DNA of 64,000 nucleotides. It comes from Calvatia gigantea. Its lineage: Eukaryota; Basidiomycota; Agaricomycetes; Agaricales; Lycoperdaceae. Where the stretch lies: positions 4,402,001-4,466,000 of the forward strand of contig JACAAK010000003.1 in the NCBI GenBank assembly GCA_025093985.1, read 5' to 3'. The number at the start of each line of letters is the position of its first letter. Within the stretch, counting starts at the first letter, position 1. Below the pieces are notes generated by a model. It was given only the letters and a program-made list of their open reading frames with translations, was not told where the DNA came from and did not search any database. Position numbers and translations under genes: made by a program. Shown here in pieces: positions 1 through 11,159 of the stretch.

Positions 1-47
1 ACTAGTTACTGCCCATACTCGTACAGTTAATATTTGTACTTGAACAG

Positions 48-546
48 GCGACACCATTCAATTCTCAGAATACATTGAACGCAACCTCCGCCTTTACCAA
101 ATCCGTCACACGTATCCTCTCCGCCCATCCGCAGCTGCATCTTGGATCCGCCGGTCCCTTGCAGAGTCTCTCCGCTCGCGCAGTCCGTATACTGTGAACT
201 TACTGGTTGGGGGCTATGATACCTCAACTTATGAGCCAAAACTGTACTGGATCGATTATTTGGGGACGATATCGGAAGTGCCTTTTGCAGCCCATGGGTA
301 TGGCTCGTATTTCGCCTTAAGTTTGCTGGATCGGTAGGCGGCTCCCTCTTCGCATTCTTATCTCGGAGCCCGATGGGCTAATTTGCATGTCGATCTAGGT
401 ACCATGATCCTGAGGCTCCTCTGGAAGAAGGCCTTGCGACGCTGAAGAGGTGTATTGAGGAGGTTTCCAAGCGGTTGGTCGTCAGTCCAGAGAGGTACAA
501 GGTCAAGGTTGTTGATAAAGATGGTGTACGTGATGTTGAGTTGTAG
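48..546 (+). CDS. PRE1: Proteasome subunit beta type-2 (beta-4, yeast Pre1-like), 3' part
   Basis: Non-catalytic beta subunit of the 20S proteasome core, which degrades ubiquitinated proteins in nucleus and cytosol. Two exons are visible, 48-333 and 399-546, separated by a 65-nt GT-AG intron; bases 1-47 are the end of an upstream intron, so the N-terminal exon(s) lie outside the window. The translation carries the family landmarks in order: GDTIQFSEYI, NLRLYQIR, VNLLVGGYD, YWIDYLGT, AAHGYGS, EEGLATLKRCIEE and the C-terminal KVVDKDGVRDVEL. Splice phases agree and there is no internal stop. The orthologue is about 195-200 aa; about 144 aa are present here. The gene is probably functional and is the only housekeeping gene at this end of the window. 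Confidence 0.93.
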
Positions 547-1109
547 GGTTTCTTCAAGTCGTGGTTCTATTCTTTTTAATCGCCCACCACCCACACAATA
601 AATGTATCAATACCCTTTATAACAAGGACTTATGAGGAGCGTCGACTGGGGCTCCTTTTCTAAGGTTTTTGGGTAGCAGGATAATGACCTGGGTTTGCAT
701 TCCGATCCCAACCGCGGCGTAAGTGCACTAATTGGTCACATCTTCAATGAGGGACTCAGATTAATCCACTCAAGAACTCGTGCTAATTCTAGTATTTGTC
801 AAAATACTCAGCGTGTCGAAACTTGCGAATAAAATTGAAGGGGTGAAGAATTATGTATTGACCAATAAATTTTCTAATCATCTAAGTAATCACGAGCTGT
901 TGTACCTGGACGTGTACGAATAATGAAATCGTTCAAAGGCTAGCGGGACAGGGAAGTTGGCGCTATGGAACTCGTCTCTTGCTGAAGGAACTGAACACTG
1001 TCCGCATTATCCTAGTCCAAAACAGCTTGCCCTATACAGTCCGAAGTTCAAACGAATTGAGGACTAGCAGATAAACAGACGAAACGCTCACTCCTCGTCC
1101 CCCAATAAA
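547..1109. other. Intergenic, no feature recognised
   Basis: Region downstream of the proteasome gene. It holds only very short open frames, and I see no repeat, RNA gene or domain. The first part presumably contains the 3' UTR and polyadenylation signals of the proteasome gene. Confidence 0.5.
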
Positions 1110-1300
1110 TTGTTCCTAGAAGCGTATTCGACCCCAACCAGCTTCAAGGTTTCCTTCGACCTCCCTCGCTTCCAACATCATAAGCTTTCATCGCGCCATA
1201 ATGTGGGCTCCATGTCCAATCAGCACCCATGAAGTTGTCATGCAGGTCTGCTCAAGAACTCTAGTAGGCGAGTGTGATGTTGCCAATGAAGGGAAGTGGG
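1110..1300. repeat. Diverged dispersed repeat, copy 1 (partner 8175-8365)
   Basis: About 190 bp resembles 8175-8365 in the same orientation. Shared blocks include CTAGAAG.GTATTCG.CCCCAACCA, CCAACATCAT and TCCATGTCCAATCAGCA versus TCCGTGTCCAATCAGCA. Each copy lies on the low-coordinate side of an F-box/LRR pseudogene (1828-2720 and 12335-13220), so the repeat is best read as duplicated flank of that locus. Confidence 0.6.
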
Positions 1301-1533
1301 ATCGTAGGGTGGTAAAACGAGTTCTTCTGGATCTGGTTCCGGGTCGTTCCAGTCTACCGGTCCATTGCAGCCTCAAGTGTACCACCACCATCAGCGCATT
1401 TGGCAGATGGTCTTCATCCACAGTAAGATGCAGTCTTTCTAGACGTGGAAATCAATTGTCGTTTCCCGGTTCGGCAGTGAGACGATACAGCCACTAGCAT
1501 AACCTCTTCATTCGTCACCAATTAGTTCCGCCT

Positions 1534-2720
1534 TCAACATTGTGAGGTTACCAAAAACGTCCAGATGATGGTCGATGCAATATTGCAGTGCCCAACGGAG
1601 GGAAGTTCAACTTCTCCACCTGCATATTTGCAAAAAAATCCGGAACGGAAGGCGCGTTCGAAGGAAGGGGCGGTGTCCCAGTTGAGCTTCCGCACAGCAG
1701 GGAATCGGAATTGCACAAAGAATTCGGGATCTGGAGGTTCAGCTCCCTCCACGGTCAAGCCTTGAACAAACTCCATTGAAGTAGTCCTGCACTAAACAAC
1801 TGCCCATGGTTTGCCGTTTTCAGCGTTCTTGTGATCGTACCAAAGATCATAGTTGACCAAATTGGGGCAGAGAAGGAGAAGCTACAAGGCGTACTCGAGA
1901 CTGGTGCCACTCAGCTCGAGTGTGGTGAATTTTTTCCAAGGAAATTCGAGAGCAATTCGCGGGTCTCCGTGGCATCTCTTGAGCTTTAATGTTCGGAGAC
2001 GAGGGCTATTGCGGAAAATAGGGGTTTCTTCCTGCCGTTGTCCACCCCCCAACCAATACAATTCGAGTTCCTCGAGCAGGGGAAACTCAGCATCCCCTCC
2101 GGCATATTTGAGAATGAGGGGCCAGATTGACTTGTTCAGAAACCCCTCGAGGTGGGTGGCCTTAGCTTTCCGGGATACTCCTTCAAGACAACCAACCTGC
2201 ATGACTTCGTCGATCGCAGCGGGTGTAAACTACGTGACTCGGAAGTGTAAACTACCATTGCAGGTACTCCGAGATGCTAACAGTGGTGCCTCGCCAACGT
2301 TGTGTAGTCTGTGCCTTGCGTCTGGACATGCAACTTGCCAAGCGCAGGAGTGTTCCAAGATTGAGGGGAAGACCGGACAATGCGGCGCCATTCGGAACAA
2401 ACAGCGCGAAGTCGAAACAGAGTTTTGGTGTCGGAGAGTCGGCGTTCGAGATATGGTGAATTCTGGAGCCCTGTGGCAAACCAGAAGATGCGAGAAAGGG
2501 TTTCGGAGTGGACTCGGCAGATGATAGGAGACTGAATACGGTTGAGCTGTTGGGGCAAGGTTGGGCGTTCCTTGTTGAGCCGTGAACCTCGTTACCACCT
2601 TGAAGCTTTGCAGCCGGAGAGATGGTGTGTGCAGTTTCCCCACTCGGCTTCATGGTCGTAGCGGCAGAAGGAGAACTACCAACCGGATTACTCGTGGCTT
2701 CCAGACGTAATAAATGCATC
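1534..2720 (-). pseudogene. F-box/LRR-like protein, decayed copy B1
   Basis: F-box proteins are substrate adaptors of SCF ubiquitin ligases. On the minus strand, reading down from 2719, the N-terminus starts MHLLRLEA and is followed by an F-box-like segment around 2530-2400 (ETLSRIFWFATG, then KTLFRLRAVCSEWRRIV). Leucine-rich-repeat-like strands follow near 2120-1890 (FPLLEELELYW, SPRLRTLKL, FTTLELSGTSLEYAL). The N-terminal frame and the F-box frame differ by one base: near 2590, copy B2 (12335-13220) is one nucleotide longer and keeps a single frame through the same region. The homology with B2 runs from about 1828 to 2870, including upstream flank. Sequence below 1828 (an open frame at 1534-1776) is probably the degraded C-terminal end. 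It is non-coding in its present form unless spliced in a way I cannot see. Confidence 0.65.
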
Positions 2721-2927
2721 GGACTTAGCTGGATTTGGAGCTACCATTCAAACCTCTCCGCTGACCATTTGCCACCCATGTTTTTTTGAAATTGGGTACT
2801 GGCGATCCTCAAAAAACTTATCAAGGCCCTGGCTATTGTTGGCTTCAAGAATGGTGAAGAACGGTCATAAACATATTGAGCGATAGGCTGTGCTACCAGG
2901 CGGTGTCCAGCTCCTATCCCTTGGCTC

Positions 2928-3205
2928 CTATGTTGTATCGTAGCCCATCACTTAGATATTTAGCCCCAATGGACTATTTGACCATTGTGATACCTACACA
3001 ATTTTTCCTCCGCCGCGGCGGAATGCCGCAATTTCACTGCGCTCAGAAGGGTTCCACCCGATTGGTGGCCATGTGTGCAGTTCGGTGGTAAGATGTTGGG
3101 ATTATAACCTTCGGGATAGGCCAAGTTGCGACGAAATTTTTCGTTTGGCCATATGTTTGGGTCGGAATTCGGGACACCCACCCACCCGTGCTACCACAGG
3201 AGGGA
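2928..3205. repeat. Repeat R, copy 1 (partner 4190-4465)
   Basis: About 275 bp is similar to 4190-4465 in the same orientation. The best block is GGGATAGGCCAAGTTGCGACGAA, preceded by TTGTATCGTAGCC near the start of each copy. Both strands give short similar peptides in the two copies (for example RDRPSCDE on plus and FRRNLAYP on minus), so the coding strand, if any, is undecided. Its function is unknown. Confidence 0.6.
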
Positions 3206-3243
3206 AGGACAAACACCCTCGAAACAATTTTGCACGGGCTTTT

Positions 3244-3401
3244 GCGGATCGTTCTGGTCAACGGAGCAGGAGTTTCACAGGACGCAATTTCGTCGTTTAT
3301 ACACTACGGCCAAGAGAGTGGAGCGAATCCTCACACAGTTCAACGAAATGCGGGGTGAGGGTCATTCTCGGGACGTTACGCCCGGCCAATCACATTAATC
3401 G
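3244..3401 (+). pseudogene. Fragment related to the unknown ORF at 20443-20925
   Basis: A plus-strand segment encodes WSTEQEFHRTQFRRLY, RVERILTQFNE and RGEGHSRDVT. This closely matches the C-terminal third of the minus-strand protein at 20443-20925 (WSTEQELHGTLFRHLY, RLERILTQYNE, RGEGHSRDVT). The N-terminal two thirds are absent; the fragment abuts repeat R. It is a truncated relic of an unrecognised family. Confidence 0.6.
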
Positions 3402-4189
3402 CAGATGAATATCTGCATCCTGTGACTGTCTGATGACAAGTTGGAATTGCTGCTGTAAAAAGTGGGGTGATGTATTCTTCTCTTTCATTCCGCTTTGACA
3501 GCAAGCAATTATTAATACACACCAATTAGGCCCAGTGAAACCGGGATCAGGCCAGGCTGGGCCTGATTGGATTCCATTGCCCCTGTGATGGTCTTCTACC
3601 AGAGTCAAAAAAGTGGCACTAACTTTTGCTCTTCCTCACACCAGGTTGAGACCATTTATAATTACAGCTCAGCTTGATGTGTTGCAGCTACAAATCTATG
3701 ATTGAAATTCTATATAAATTACATTTATTCCTTGATCCCTGCCTATTGAAACCTATTGAACTCATCCTGTAACACCTGCCTGAACCACATTACTCTCCAC
3801 TGTTCTCCACTGGTCCCCTGTGGTCAGCCACCCTCCCACTGCAGTACCCTGATATCCCATCCACCCTGTTTCCATCCTCCCACTGGACCACCTCTGGAGT
3901 GTTATGGTTTTCCACTGATCAAGTCGTACTCCATCTACATCTGCATTCCTGTTCCCTAGTATACTTGTTTCAGCTATTCCTGTCGAGCAATCTCCATCTC
4001 TGACTCACATTAACTACTATGCCAGCCTGATTGGATGTTTCAGTGTTACCGTGGATCTGAATGTTTCGATGGGTGGCACAGTAGGCCGCGTTGCACTTAA
4101 GCTGCTTCCGGACCACAAGGGTGACCATCTTCCCTCAACCCTGGTAGGCGCAGTTCAGCCGCCTGCCCTACGAGGTAATGTCCGGCTAT
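3402..4189. other. Non-coding; CpG-poor segment about 3610-4040
   Basis: No gene was recognised. Roughly 3610-4040 is pyrimidine-rich with only a couple of CpG dinucleotides, unlike its neighbours. The 12-mer GCCTGATTGGAT occurs at about 3562 and again at about 4025, bracketing this stretch. It could be an old methylated transposable-element insertion; no terminal repeats were identified. Confidence 0.4.
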
Positions 4190-4465
4190 TTTCTCTTGGT
4201 TCTTATATTGTATCGTAGCCACCAGATAAATCTTTAGCTCCAAAGACCACTCAAAAATTGTGGTGCCTACACAAAGTTTTTGTCCGCGATGTCGCAAATT
4301 TAGCCGCGTTTGGAAGTGTCCCACCCAGTTGGTGAACGCGTGTGGTGTTCAATGGTACGATGCGGGGATTATTATTCCCGGGATAGGCCAAGTTGCGACG
4401 AAGTTTGTCGTTTGTCCGTATCTTTGGGAATTCGGGACTCCTGCCCACTCGCGCCATTACAGGAC
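4190..4465. repeat. Repeat R, copy 2 (partner 2928-3205)
   Basis: Second copy of the repeat described at 2928-3205. It ends before a short GGCCTCAAG-type triplication near 4550-4570. The gypsy, copia and F-box families elsewhere in the window show no relation to it. Confidence 0.6.
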
Positions 4466-4740
4466 TGGGGCACTCTAGGAGGACACCAGGGCAAGTTCGG
4501 ATACCAAGACGGATTATGGGCGTTTATGTGATATTCTATTGAGCAGTCCTCAAGGCCTCAAGGCCTCAAGCTCAAGAGTCAACTCGGCGCAGCACCCCCT
4601 ATGGTCCACAGGTACAAACAACGAATATGGAAATATTAACGTGTGACGGGAGCTGTGTCCACGTGATAGCCTCGCGTTCGCGCATTCAGGGACTCAGTAC
4701 TCATGGTGGCAGGTTGCTAGACTCCAGTCTGTCGTTCACA

Positions 4741-5620
4741 ATGTCGAGGCGAGCACAATCCGCCAAACATCATGTTCGGCCTTCTCTCGCACTCCCCACC
4801 GATGACCTCGGTGTACTTAGAGAGGGAGATGAAGCAATTGAGGATATCCTACGACGACAGCTCCTGGAGAAAGATAGAGAGAATGACAGGGTATGTTTAC
4901 GCGACGATCGGCCAGCCGATACAAGAGCTGATCTTTAATCCTCACTACAGCTGCAAGCGCAAATCCAAATTCTCCAAGCTCAACTGGTTCAACGTCCACC
5001 CATCGAACAGATCCAAGAGCTCCAAAGGGAATACAAGAACCTCGATCTCTTACTACAAGGAACACAACGCGAAAACGAGAGGTGTATGGCAGAACTGGAC
5101 AGGTACGCCCTCTTTCTGCCAATCGAAAAAAATATTGAGCTCTTATACGTTACTTTGCAGAGCAAAACAACGGGAAAAGATGCTTGAGCAAGCTCTTTCC
5201 AAACTTGCAGGCGAGAACTGGCAGGTAAGTTAACTGCGTCGTACGGAAGCCACCTAAGCTGAACCCCCCCCCTCCCCCCAGTCGTCTCTCGATCTTACAC
5301 CCGTACCCGCCACCACGCGGCGAGGCCACTCGCGGAGCAGTACGATGACATCGTCGCCTCTGAGCATCACTTCACCTACAGGACAGATACTGACTCCAAC
5401 CATCGTTGCCTCCCCCGTATCAAATAACCAAGATTCTATGGCCGACCGTCAGCAGGCTATCGCCCATATTGAACAAGTCCGACTGTTGATTCTCGGTATG
5501 GAACAAAGGCTTCAGTCGAGGGAAGACAAACTTTCCAAAATTATCGAACGGGCAGAAGGAGAAGGTCAGAAGTTCGAGCAACTCCAGAAGGAGGTTGCGG
5601 TGGAGCGGGCATCACAGTAA
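4741..5620 (+). CDS. Coiled-coil protein, four exons, intact
   Basis: Exons 4741-4890, 4951-5102, 5161-5224 and 5282-5620 join in phase to give 234 aa with no internal stop. All three introns (60, 58 and 57 nt) are GT-AG. Residues about 25-125 are rich in E, Q, L, R and K in heptad-like order (DILRRQLLEKDRENDR, LQAQIQILQAQLVQ, AKQREKMLEQALSKL), predicting a coiled coil. A Ser/Thr/Pro-rich linker follows, then a second coiled coil (IAHIEQVRLLILGMEQRL to the C-terminus). There is no signal peptide, membrane segment or recognised domain; it may be a structural or cytoskeletal scaffold, but that is only inference. The start is the first ATG in frame with all exons. It sits next to decayed F-box/nuclease copies but shows no decay itself. 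Confidence 0.8.
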
Positions 5621-5788
5621 TGTTGATCTATCTCTTTTTTCGACATTCATGACTTGTGATGATTTCCGTTCGGGACTTGTCAAATTCTTCACGAACGGCT
5701 GAGATACATTTAGTGATTTGTATTTATGTGAACACTGTATACCATAATGATACCAGCTTGCTTGGAGGGGACCTCTTAAGAAGGACTC

Positions 5789-6286
5789 ATGTCGCCAGTT
5801 CGGACCTGTGATAATTTGGCTACCGTCACAGGTGCATCAACCTTCCAGCATTGCAGGATTCCTATTTCACAAAACGGTAGTCTCCTCTCCGTGCCCTTCG
5901 GTTCCCAATACACCTATCTTGTTGGTGCCTACGGAGGTACCTCTAAGAAGATGGCCATCAGCCGCGATCATAATTCGCCACCCACTGTTCGGGAATTCAG
6001 GAATTTTGAAGCCCCGGAGTGGGCACCCGTTGGTGTCATCCTCGGACCATCCTCCGCCAACCAAGGTGGTCGTTCGAAATCCTCACTAATGAACAGTGTT
6101 GATAGCGCCCGCTTTCAACATAAATACCCAGACGACCCCTGTTATGCAATATCTTATCTTGCAGCACTCGATGACTCTAGAGGCTGCACAGCCTTTGAGG
6201 CAGGTCGTGGGGAAGATCAGTTGCCAGTTTTGGACCTGGTGTGGCTGCGAAATACCTCCGAGCGTTGCTTAATTTTCCATTGTTGA
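5789..6286 (+). pseudogene. F-box family A, C-terminal fragment A1
   Basis: C-terminal part of the window's main F-box family (best copies 17865-19422 and 44625-46136). Diagnostic matches are LLSVPFGSQYTYLVGAYGG, DHNSPPTVREF, ILGPSSA and the near-terminal LPVLDLV, compared with LLVLDLM and FLVLDLM in the paralogues. The N-terminal F-box and middle region are missing and about 25 residues are lost after ILGPSSA, so it is not a working adaptor. It converges on the nuclease-like gene X1, whose stop codon lies about 65 bp downstream of this fragment's stop. Confidence 0.65.
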
Positions 6287-6351
6287 GATATAGACGACAT
6301 AGTATTCGCCAACTGAGGTACTTCACTGCTCGCGCCTGGCTAGCGCTAGGA

Positions 6352-7740
6352 CTACGACACCACTACAGATCCTGACCTGTTTACCTCTCTTTCCTGGAAC
6401 AATTTTTTCAATTGTGTGCCGGGAACGGCCGCCTGTAAAAATTATGAGTGGGGGCTCAGGACACGAGTTACAACATCCTCAGGGAGTCGACTCACCCACA
6501 ACACAAGGATTCTCATCACTGTGAGAGTGCATTCCCTCAACCTATCTCTCCTCCCTTGCGAACCCTCAGGGTTCACACTTACTAATGTGTGGTGACAAAC
6601 CCATCCACCCTTTTCCTTTGTGCAATCGACAAGTCTGAAAATCCACTTGTCACCATCAGTCATAGCGAATTTGACGATCTTATCATTTTGCGATCCCGAG
6701 TTCCTTATTCATATCTTGTCAGTATAATTTAGCTGCGACTGTAGAGGTGGCGCACATTGCTACACGTTCAGAAAGAATCTGAGGTAAAAGACTGTTCGAG
6801 TTTAAAGTCGGTTCAAAAGAGCCTTCTGTGTTGTGAGGATTGCTGTTGTTGGCATCGTCGGCCACTTCTTCAGTCTCGGTGCCTTCCCCTTGTATTTCGG
6901 CGTTTAGACCATTACCGTCGATGTTACCGAGTTTTACCATCACTACAAGCTGCAAGGTTTCGGCAGTGACAATTCCTGTGCCAGCCATAGCGTCTTTAAG
7001 GAGATCCATCCAGCCAGGGAGGTCTTCATGCGTGAGGGGACTATCACGGGTTACTGAGGTGGAGAGTCAGTGTTTTTAAAGGGAATCTCAATAGCGAAGT
7101 TTTTATACAAGCATTGACCAACTTCATCCTCGCCTCCTCACCCCCGCACCACAGGGGTACTTTCTTCGGCAAGACTGACATAAACCAGATCGACTGGCTT
7201 ATTGAGGACTTCCGGCTCGTCGGTATATATATCACTCGGCGGGGGTCTGGGTGACGCCCCAGAGTGTTTCAACCCCGCCAGTAAAGTCCAACAATTATCT
7301 TGGAATGTCCCATCAAGGAGCCTAAGATACATCACGATTTTGTACTGGGTTAACGTGTTTGACTAGGTGAGTAGTCAGTCGATGTGGGGCTCAGTACTAC
7401 AGTGGGAGAGCGAACCAGCGCAATGAGACATGGAACTTGGTCGAGGTCCCCCATGAGAAGTTCTAATGAGGATGCCTTTGGCATGGGGAATTCTAATTGA
7501 TACATTTGGTCAAGGCGATTGATTGCTCGTAACACCAACTTGAAGGGTCTGGGGGACTCGAGCATAATCCCCGTTGCCTCCATACCCGCGCGTCCATTTT
7601 CATCGCGTAATGGATACACGGCCAATACGGCACCTCATGGCATGGACAACTTAACGACCATTATTGCTTTCCGGGGCTGATGGTCCATAATCCCATTCAC
7701 GATCCATAACAACAGTAGCTCAGGTACCTTCCAAGTAACC
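6352..7740 (-). pseudogene. PD-(D/E)XK nuclease-like family X, copy X1
   Basis: Minus-strand relative of X2 (23930-25804). In order it shows KLVLRAINRLDQMYQL (7540-7480), MYLRLLDG..NCWTLL (7335-7270), VDLVYVSLA (matching RADFVVVSLA of X2), an acidic insertion near 6880, LLPQILSERVAM (6770), KWIFRLVDCTKEKGG (6650-6600) and a terminal exon AAVPGTQLKKLF. The last intron (6433-6495) is at the same phase-0 site after a Trp codon as in X2 and X5. Family knowledge: the order G-x-A-D-F, then I-E-A-K, then a conserved Gln fits PD-(D/E)XK nuclease-like domains of Agaricomycetes, some fused to Crinkler-type proteins. In X1 the I-E-A-K site appears to read V-M-V-K, losing the catalytic Glu. Several frame changes are present; a dead copy is likely. 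Confidence 0.55.
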
Positions 7741-8174
7741 GTGTCGCCAACTAAGTCATTCCCCCCCTCGTTATTGACACTAACAGAAGATTATGCGAAA
7801 CTGCAAACAATGCGCGACCATCGTCCATATGAGCTCGCAATCTTAACACACCCCAAGAGTTTCATCCGTGGGCCAGCCACAGGATGTCTGAGATTCTGAC
7901 CCCCGAATGCTGATTGTATAATCGTTAATTAGAGTGATAAGAATCATGGGTGGGTGTTTCCCCTACTAGTTGCTAAAGTCCTACCCTTTTTGCACAGGGA
8001 CTTGGCGGAGTCATGTAGGCAACTCAAAAAATGATCGTAGCTTCGAGGCTATGGGTTGGAGTAGCAGAACGACAACGTGGACTGACGTTCCGGGTCCCCA
8101 CTGGACCCATCCACCCAGCTGTCAAATATTCCTTGTTTGACGAACCACAGCGAGCAAGCATCACTTATTGTCCA
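7741..8174. other. Intergenic, no feature recognised
   Basis: No domain, RNA gene or repeat was recognised between X1 and the dispersed repeat copy at 8175. Confidence 0.4.
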
Positions 8175-8365
8175 GTAAAATCTTTCTAGAAGAGTATTCG
8201 GCCCCAACCATGATCAAGAACCCCCTGAACCTCCCTTGCCCCCAACATCATGTCCTTCATCGTGCCATAGTGCAGGCTCCGTGTCCAATCAGCAACCATG
8301 AACTCGTCGCGCACATACTGTTTGCTTGACAACTCTAACAAGCGAGTGTGGTGCCGCCAATGAGT
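8175..8365. repeat. Diverged dispersed repeat, copy 2 (partner 1110-1300)
   Basis: Partner of 1110-1300. It lies just before the Ty1/copia LTR at 8492, on the far side of that insertion from the F-box/LRR copy B2. This fits insertion of the copia element into a duplicated F-box locus. Confidence 0.55.
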
Positions 8366-8491
8366 AGAAGAAGCATCATCACCTCACCTTGCAGGAGACA
8401 GAGTTGAAAAAGACTCGAACCACGATGAACCCAGGAGCCATTATATGAGCTCGAACCCTGATGAATACAGAGAACCGCAGCTTGAAGTTAC

Positions 8492-9034
8492 TGTTGAATC
8501 TCGCTCCGTACCACTACGTTGGTTCAGTCTATTTATAGCTGAAACGGGGTTCGAGTATTTCACCTTCAGAGGGTCGATAATAACGGATACTATTATGGAC
8601 TACGCACGTAGGATACCGCACTGTAAGTAGCAGGTAGATACTACGCATGGAACCTTCTAGTACATGCGGACGTGCACAGTATGCTCCAATTATGCTACTG
8701 GTAGTTAGACCTCACCCGTATAAGGGTTTAGAGTGCACAGACCAGGGATATTAGTATATATACCCTTATGTAGCATTGTAGTATGCATGCCTCTTGGCTA
8801 CGCCCTTTGGCGTAAGACACTATGTCTTCTATCCTCTACGCTAGCTTCTTTAAGCATTGCTTCCCTTCTCCTCAAGACTCTCTGAGTACGCTGGTATAAG
8901 CAGGACTCTGTCCGCTACCATACGCCTCTCCTACTGGACCGTCTCCCGGATGAATACGACTACCCTCCACCGCTGACGCCTACACGCTTAGGTAGTGTGA
9001 ACTTATATTGGGATGTCTACTCGTTCTCTCAACA
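8492..9034 (+). repeat. 5' LTR of a Ty1/copia element
   Basis: It begins TGTTGA and ends TCAACA (perfect 6-bp inverted termini, TG...CA) and is 543 bp long. A half-tRNA primer-binding site follows immediately. The five bases before it, GTTAC (8487-8491), are a candidate target-site duplication, but the matching right end was not found. A TATA-rich stretch (TATATATAC) near 8757 could be its promoter. Confidence 0.65.
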
Positions 9035-9046
9035 GGTTATGGGCCC
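9035..9046 (+). other. Primer-binding site complementary to a half initiator-tRNA-Met
   Basis: GGTTATGGGCCC starts directly after the LTR's terminal CA. It is the complement of the anticodon-loop region of eukaryotic initiator tRNA-Met (GGGCCCATAACC). Copia-type elements (Drosophila copia and fungal relatives) prime reverse transcription with a half-molecule of this tRNA, so the match assigns the class and the plus orientation of the element. Confidence 0.8.
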
Positions 9047-11159
9047 CGACCGCCACTCACTCGGACCGCGTTAGCAACGCTGGTAGAGTTTGAGGAGGCT
9101 ACGGTCGCTTTCAACCTGGGAGACAGTGGTGCCTTTGGTCCACTTGATACCCTGTCTAGCCCATGTTGTGAACGCGTGCACTACGCACAGCAGTCCTACA
9201 TGATGCTGACACGTTGTTACCCGTTCTTGGTTTTTGATCTGGCAAACCGTCATCTCCGGTCTGGTTCGACCGCTCCCCATTCTGGGTTGCAGCAGAACTG
9301 TTCCGCTCTGGTTGCTCCACCTCTGTTCTGGTATTCTCTCTCTGATCGACGACAACGCTTTGGGCTTTCTGGGATTCTCTTCAGATCCGCCTCAGTAATT
9401 TACTATATGATGTATCATTTACGCTGAGCATTATACTCCACTTTGCTGGTAAATTAGCTGGTCTTCATGACCGCAATAAATACCGCAGTGTCAGGCAAAT
9501 TATAAGCCTTGTGTTCTTGTGTTTCAAGTCGACTGGGCAAGTCCCGCCTTGAGTAGAATAACACACCACGAGCATATACCTGAGCTATTTGACTCACTTA
9601 AGCTGGCAGCGATAAGCCGCTAAGGCCCGCTTAATCAAATAAAGCTGGGATATAGAAAATATCTTTGAGAAGTCCGCCGTTCGTTCCTTCATTTCAGGCT
9701 TCAACGCTTTACCCCTTCCACGTCTATTCGACTACCGCTTTACTCTTTCTACGGATAGCTCATGCGCTTCAAGCGCTTTATGCCACGCTAAGGCAGTGGG
9801 CCGCCGCATTTGCAGTGCTTACGCTGGTATGGTAGACAGTGGCCGCAAGGCTTGCAGCACCAATAAAACCATGGCATTACGCCAATAGCAGCAGCACTTG
9901 CAGCATTCGCAAAAATATCCAAAGAAGATAGCAAGGAGAAGAACGCTAATCGCGTCCTTGCAGCTGGGAAATAAGGGGAGAAGGATAATGAGCTGGTAAT
10001 GCCGCCATTATGTCGTTTCAGGAAATACTTCAGAATATAGTTTAAATATGCCGCCAGCTCGAGCGATTGCCGCCATATACTATTTCTCTTATAGAGGAGC
10101 TGCGTCGCTATATATCGCGCCCTGCTTCCAGCATCAACGTTCCTTCACTTGTGTTAAGCGCATGACCATGCGCCCAAGTTTGAAGACCTGTTTTAAGTCA
10201 GAGCATGGACGAGCAGATTAAAATGCTTTGTCCACCAACTACAGGAAAAACAATGATTGCTTTAAGGAAGTTTGACTTCATGGAAGTCGCCGTCCACGAT
10301 TAGGACTTGAGCGCACCATTTAGCAACTATAATTGAGAAAGAGGATGTGTATAGCACTATACGATGCAACACGCCGACAAATTCCTTAAGAAATCCTTTA
10401 GACCGCTCTTTACGGAGCTTGGCGCCGGAGGAGTTCTTGTGTCGCCATCTTCGGATGTCGCTGACCTTGATACCAATGGAAGGATATACGGTAGTACTTT
10501 CGACTTCATACTCCTTGATAAATGCTATGAATAATGGTGTGCCGCGTGAGATGTAAGCGTTGGCTATAAATCCTTTTCTACGCAACAAGTGAGAAATCCT
10601 TGCGGGTTATATGAAGATGATAGCGGGAGCAAGTCGCTCTATTCACTTGAGAAGAATATCCTTTATAGGATCTCGTGAATCACATCATTACAAAGGAAGG
10701 AAATTACGACACGTCTAGGAATTAGCAGAATAGCTCCCAACGTATAACGGTTGAGCTTCAGCAATATGTCACCAGATATAATTCTTAGACCTCGCCACTT
10801 TATATTAGGCTTGAGGCAAGAAACTGGAATCCTACGGGAACGACAAGTAGCTGAACTGCTTTCAGATTCCAGCATTCGTCTATGACATTAGGGATAAAGA
10901 TTTGTAGCGCCACATTAGTGTGCAGCCGATCTATATCGAGAAAATCTTATAAACGTATGTCCTCGAGTGTAATACTTTTGAGGCAATCGTTAAAGGTCAC
11001 CACCTTTGCAATAAAGTCATGAAGAGCTGTACTAGTTCACCCAATCTCATCGTTGTACACGAACTTGCGATTATAAGCAAGGAGATGTTTGGTTGTTGAA
11101 CATTATGCCTACTAAACTATATCGTTTGACATCATCGAACAGAACTTCCCAAGATTATG

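Noticed and set aside
1201..1497. 98-codon plus frame and 77-codon minus frame near 1200-1500
   Set aside because: Mutually antisense, and the region is a non-coding dispersed repeat with no conservation of either frame in the partner copy.
1853..2524. 223-codon plus-strand frame
   Set aside because: It overlaps the minus-strand F-box/LRR pseudogene, whose homology to copy B2 fixes the coding strand; the plus translation has no domain.
10262..10588. 108-codon minus-strand frame in the copia remnant
   Set aside because: No resemblance to any protein, opposite strand to the identified integrase, in decayed AT-rich sequence.
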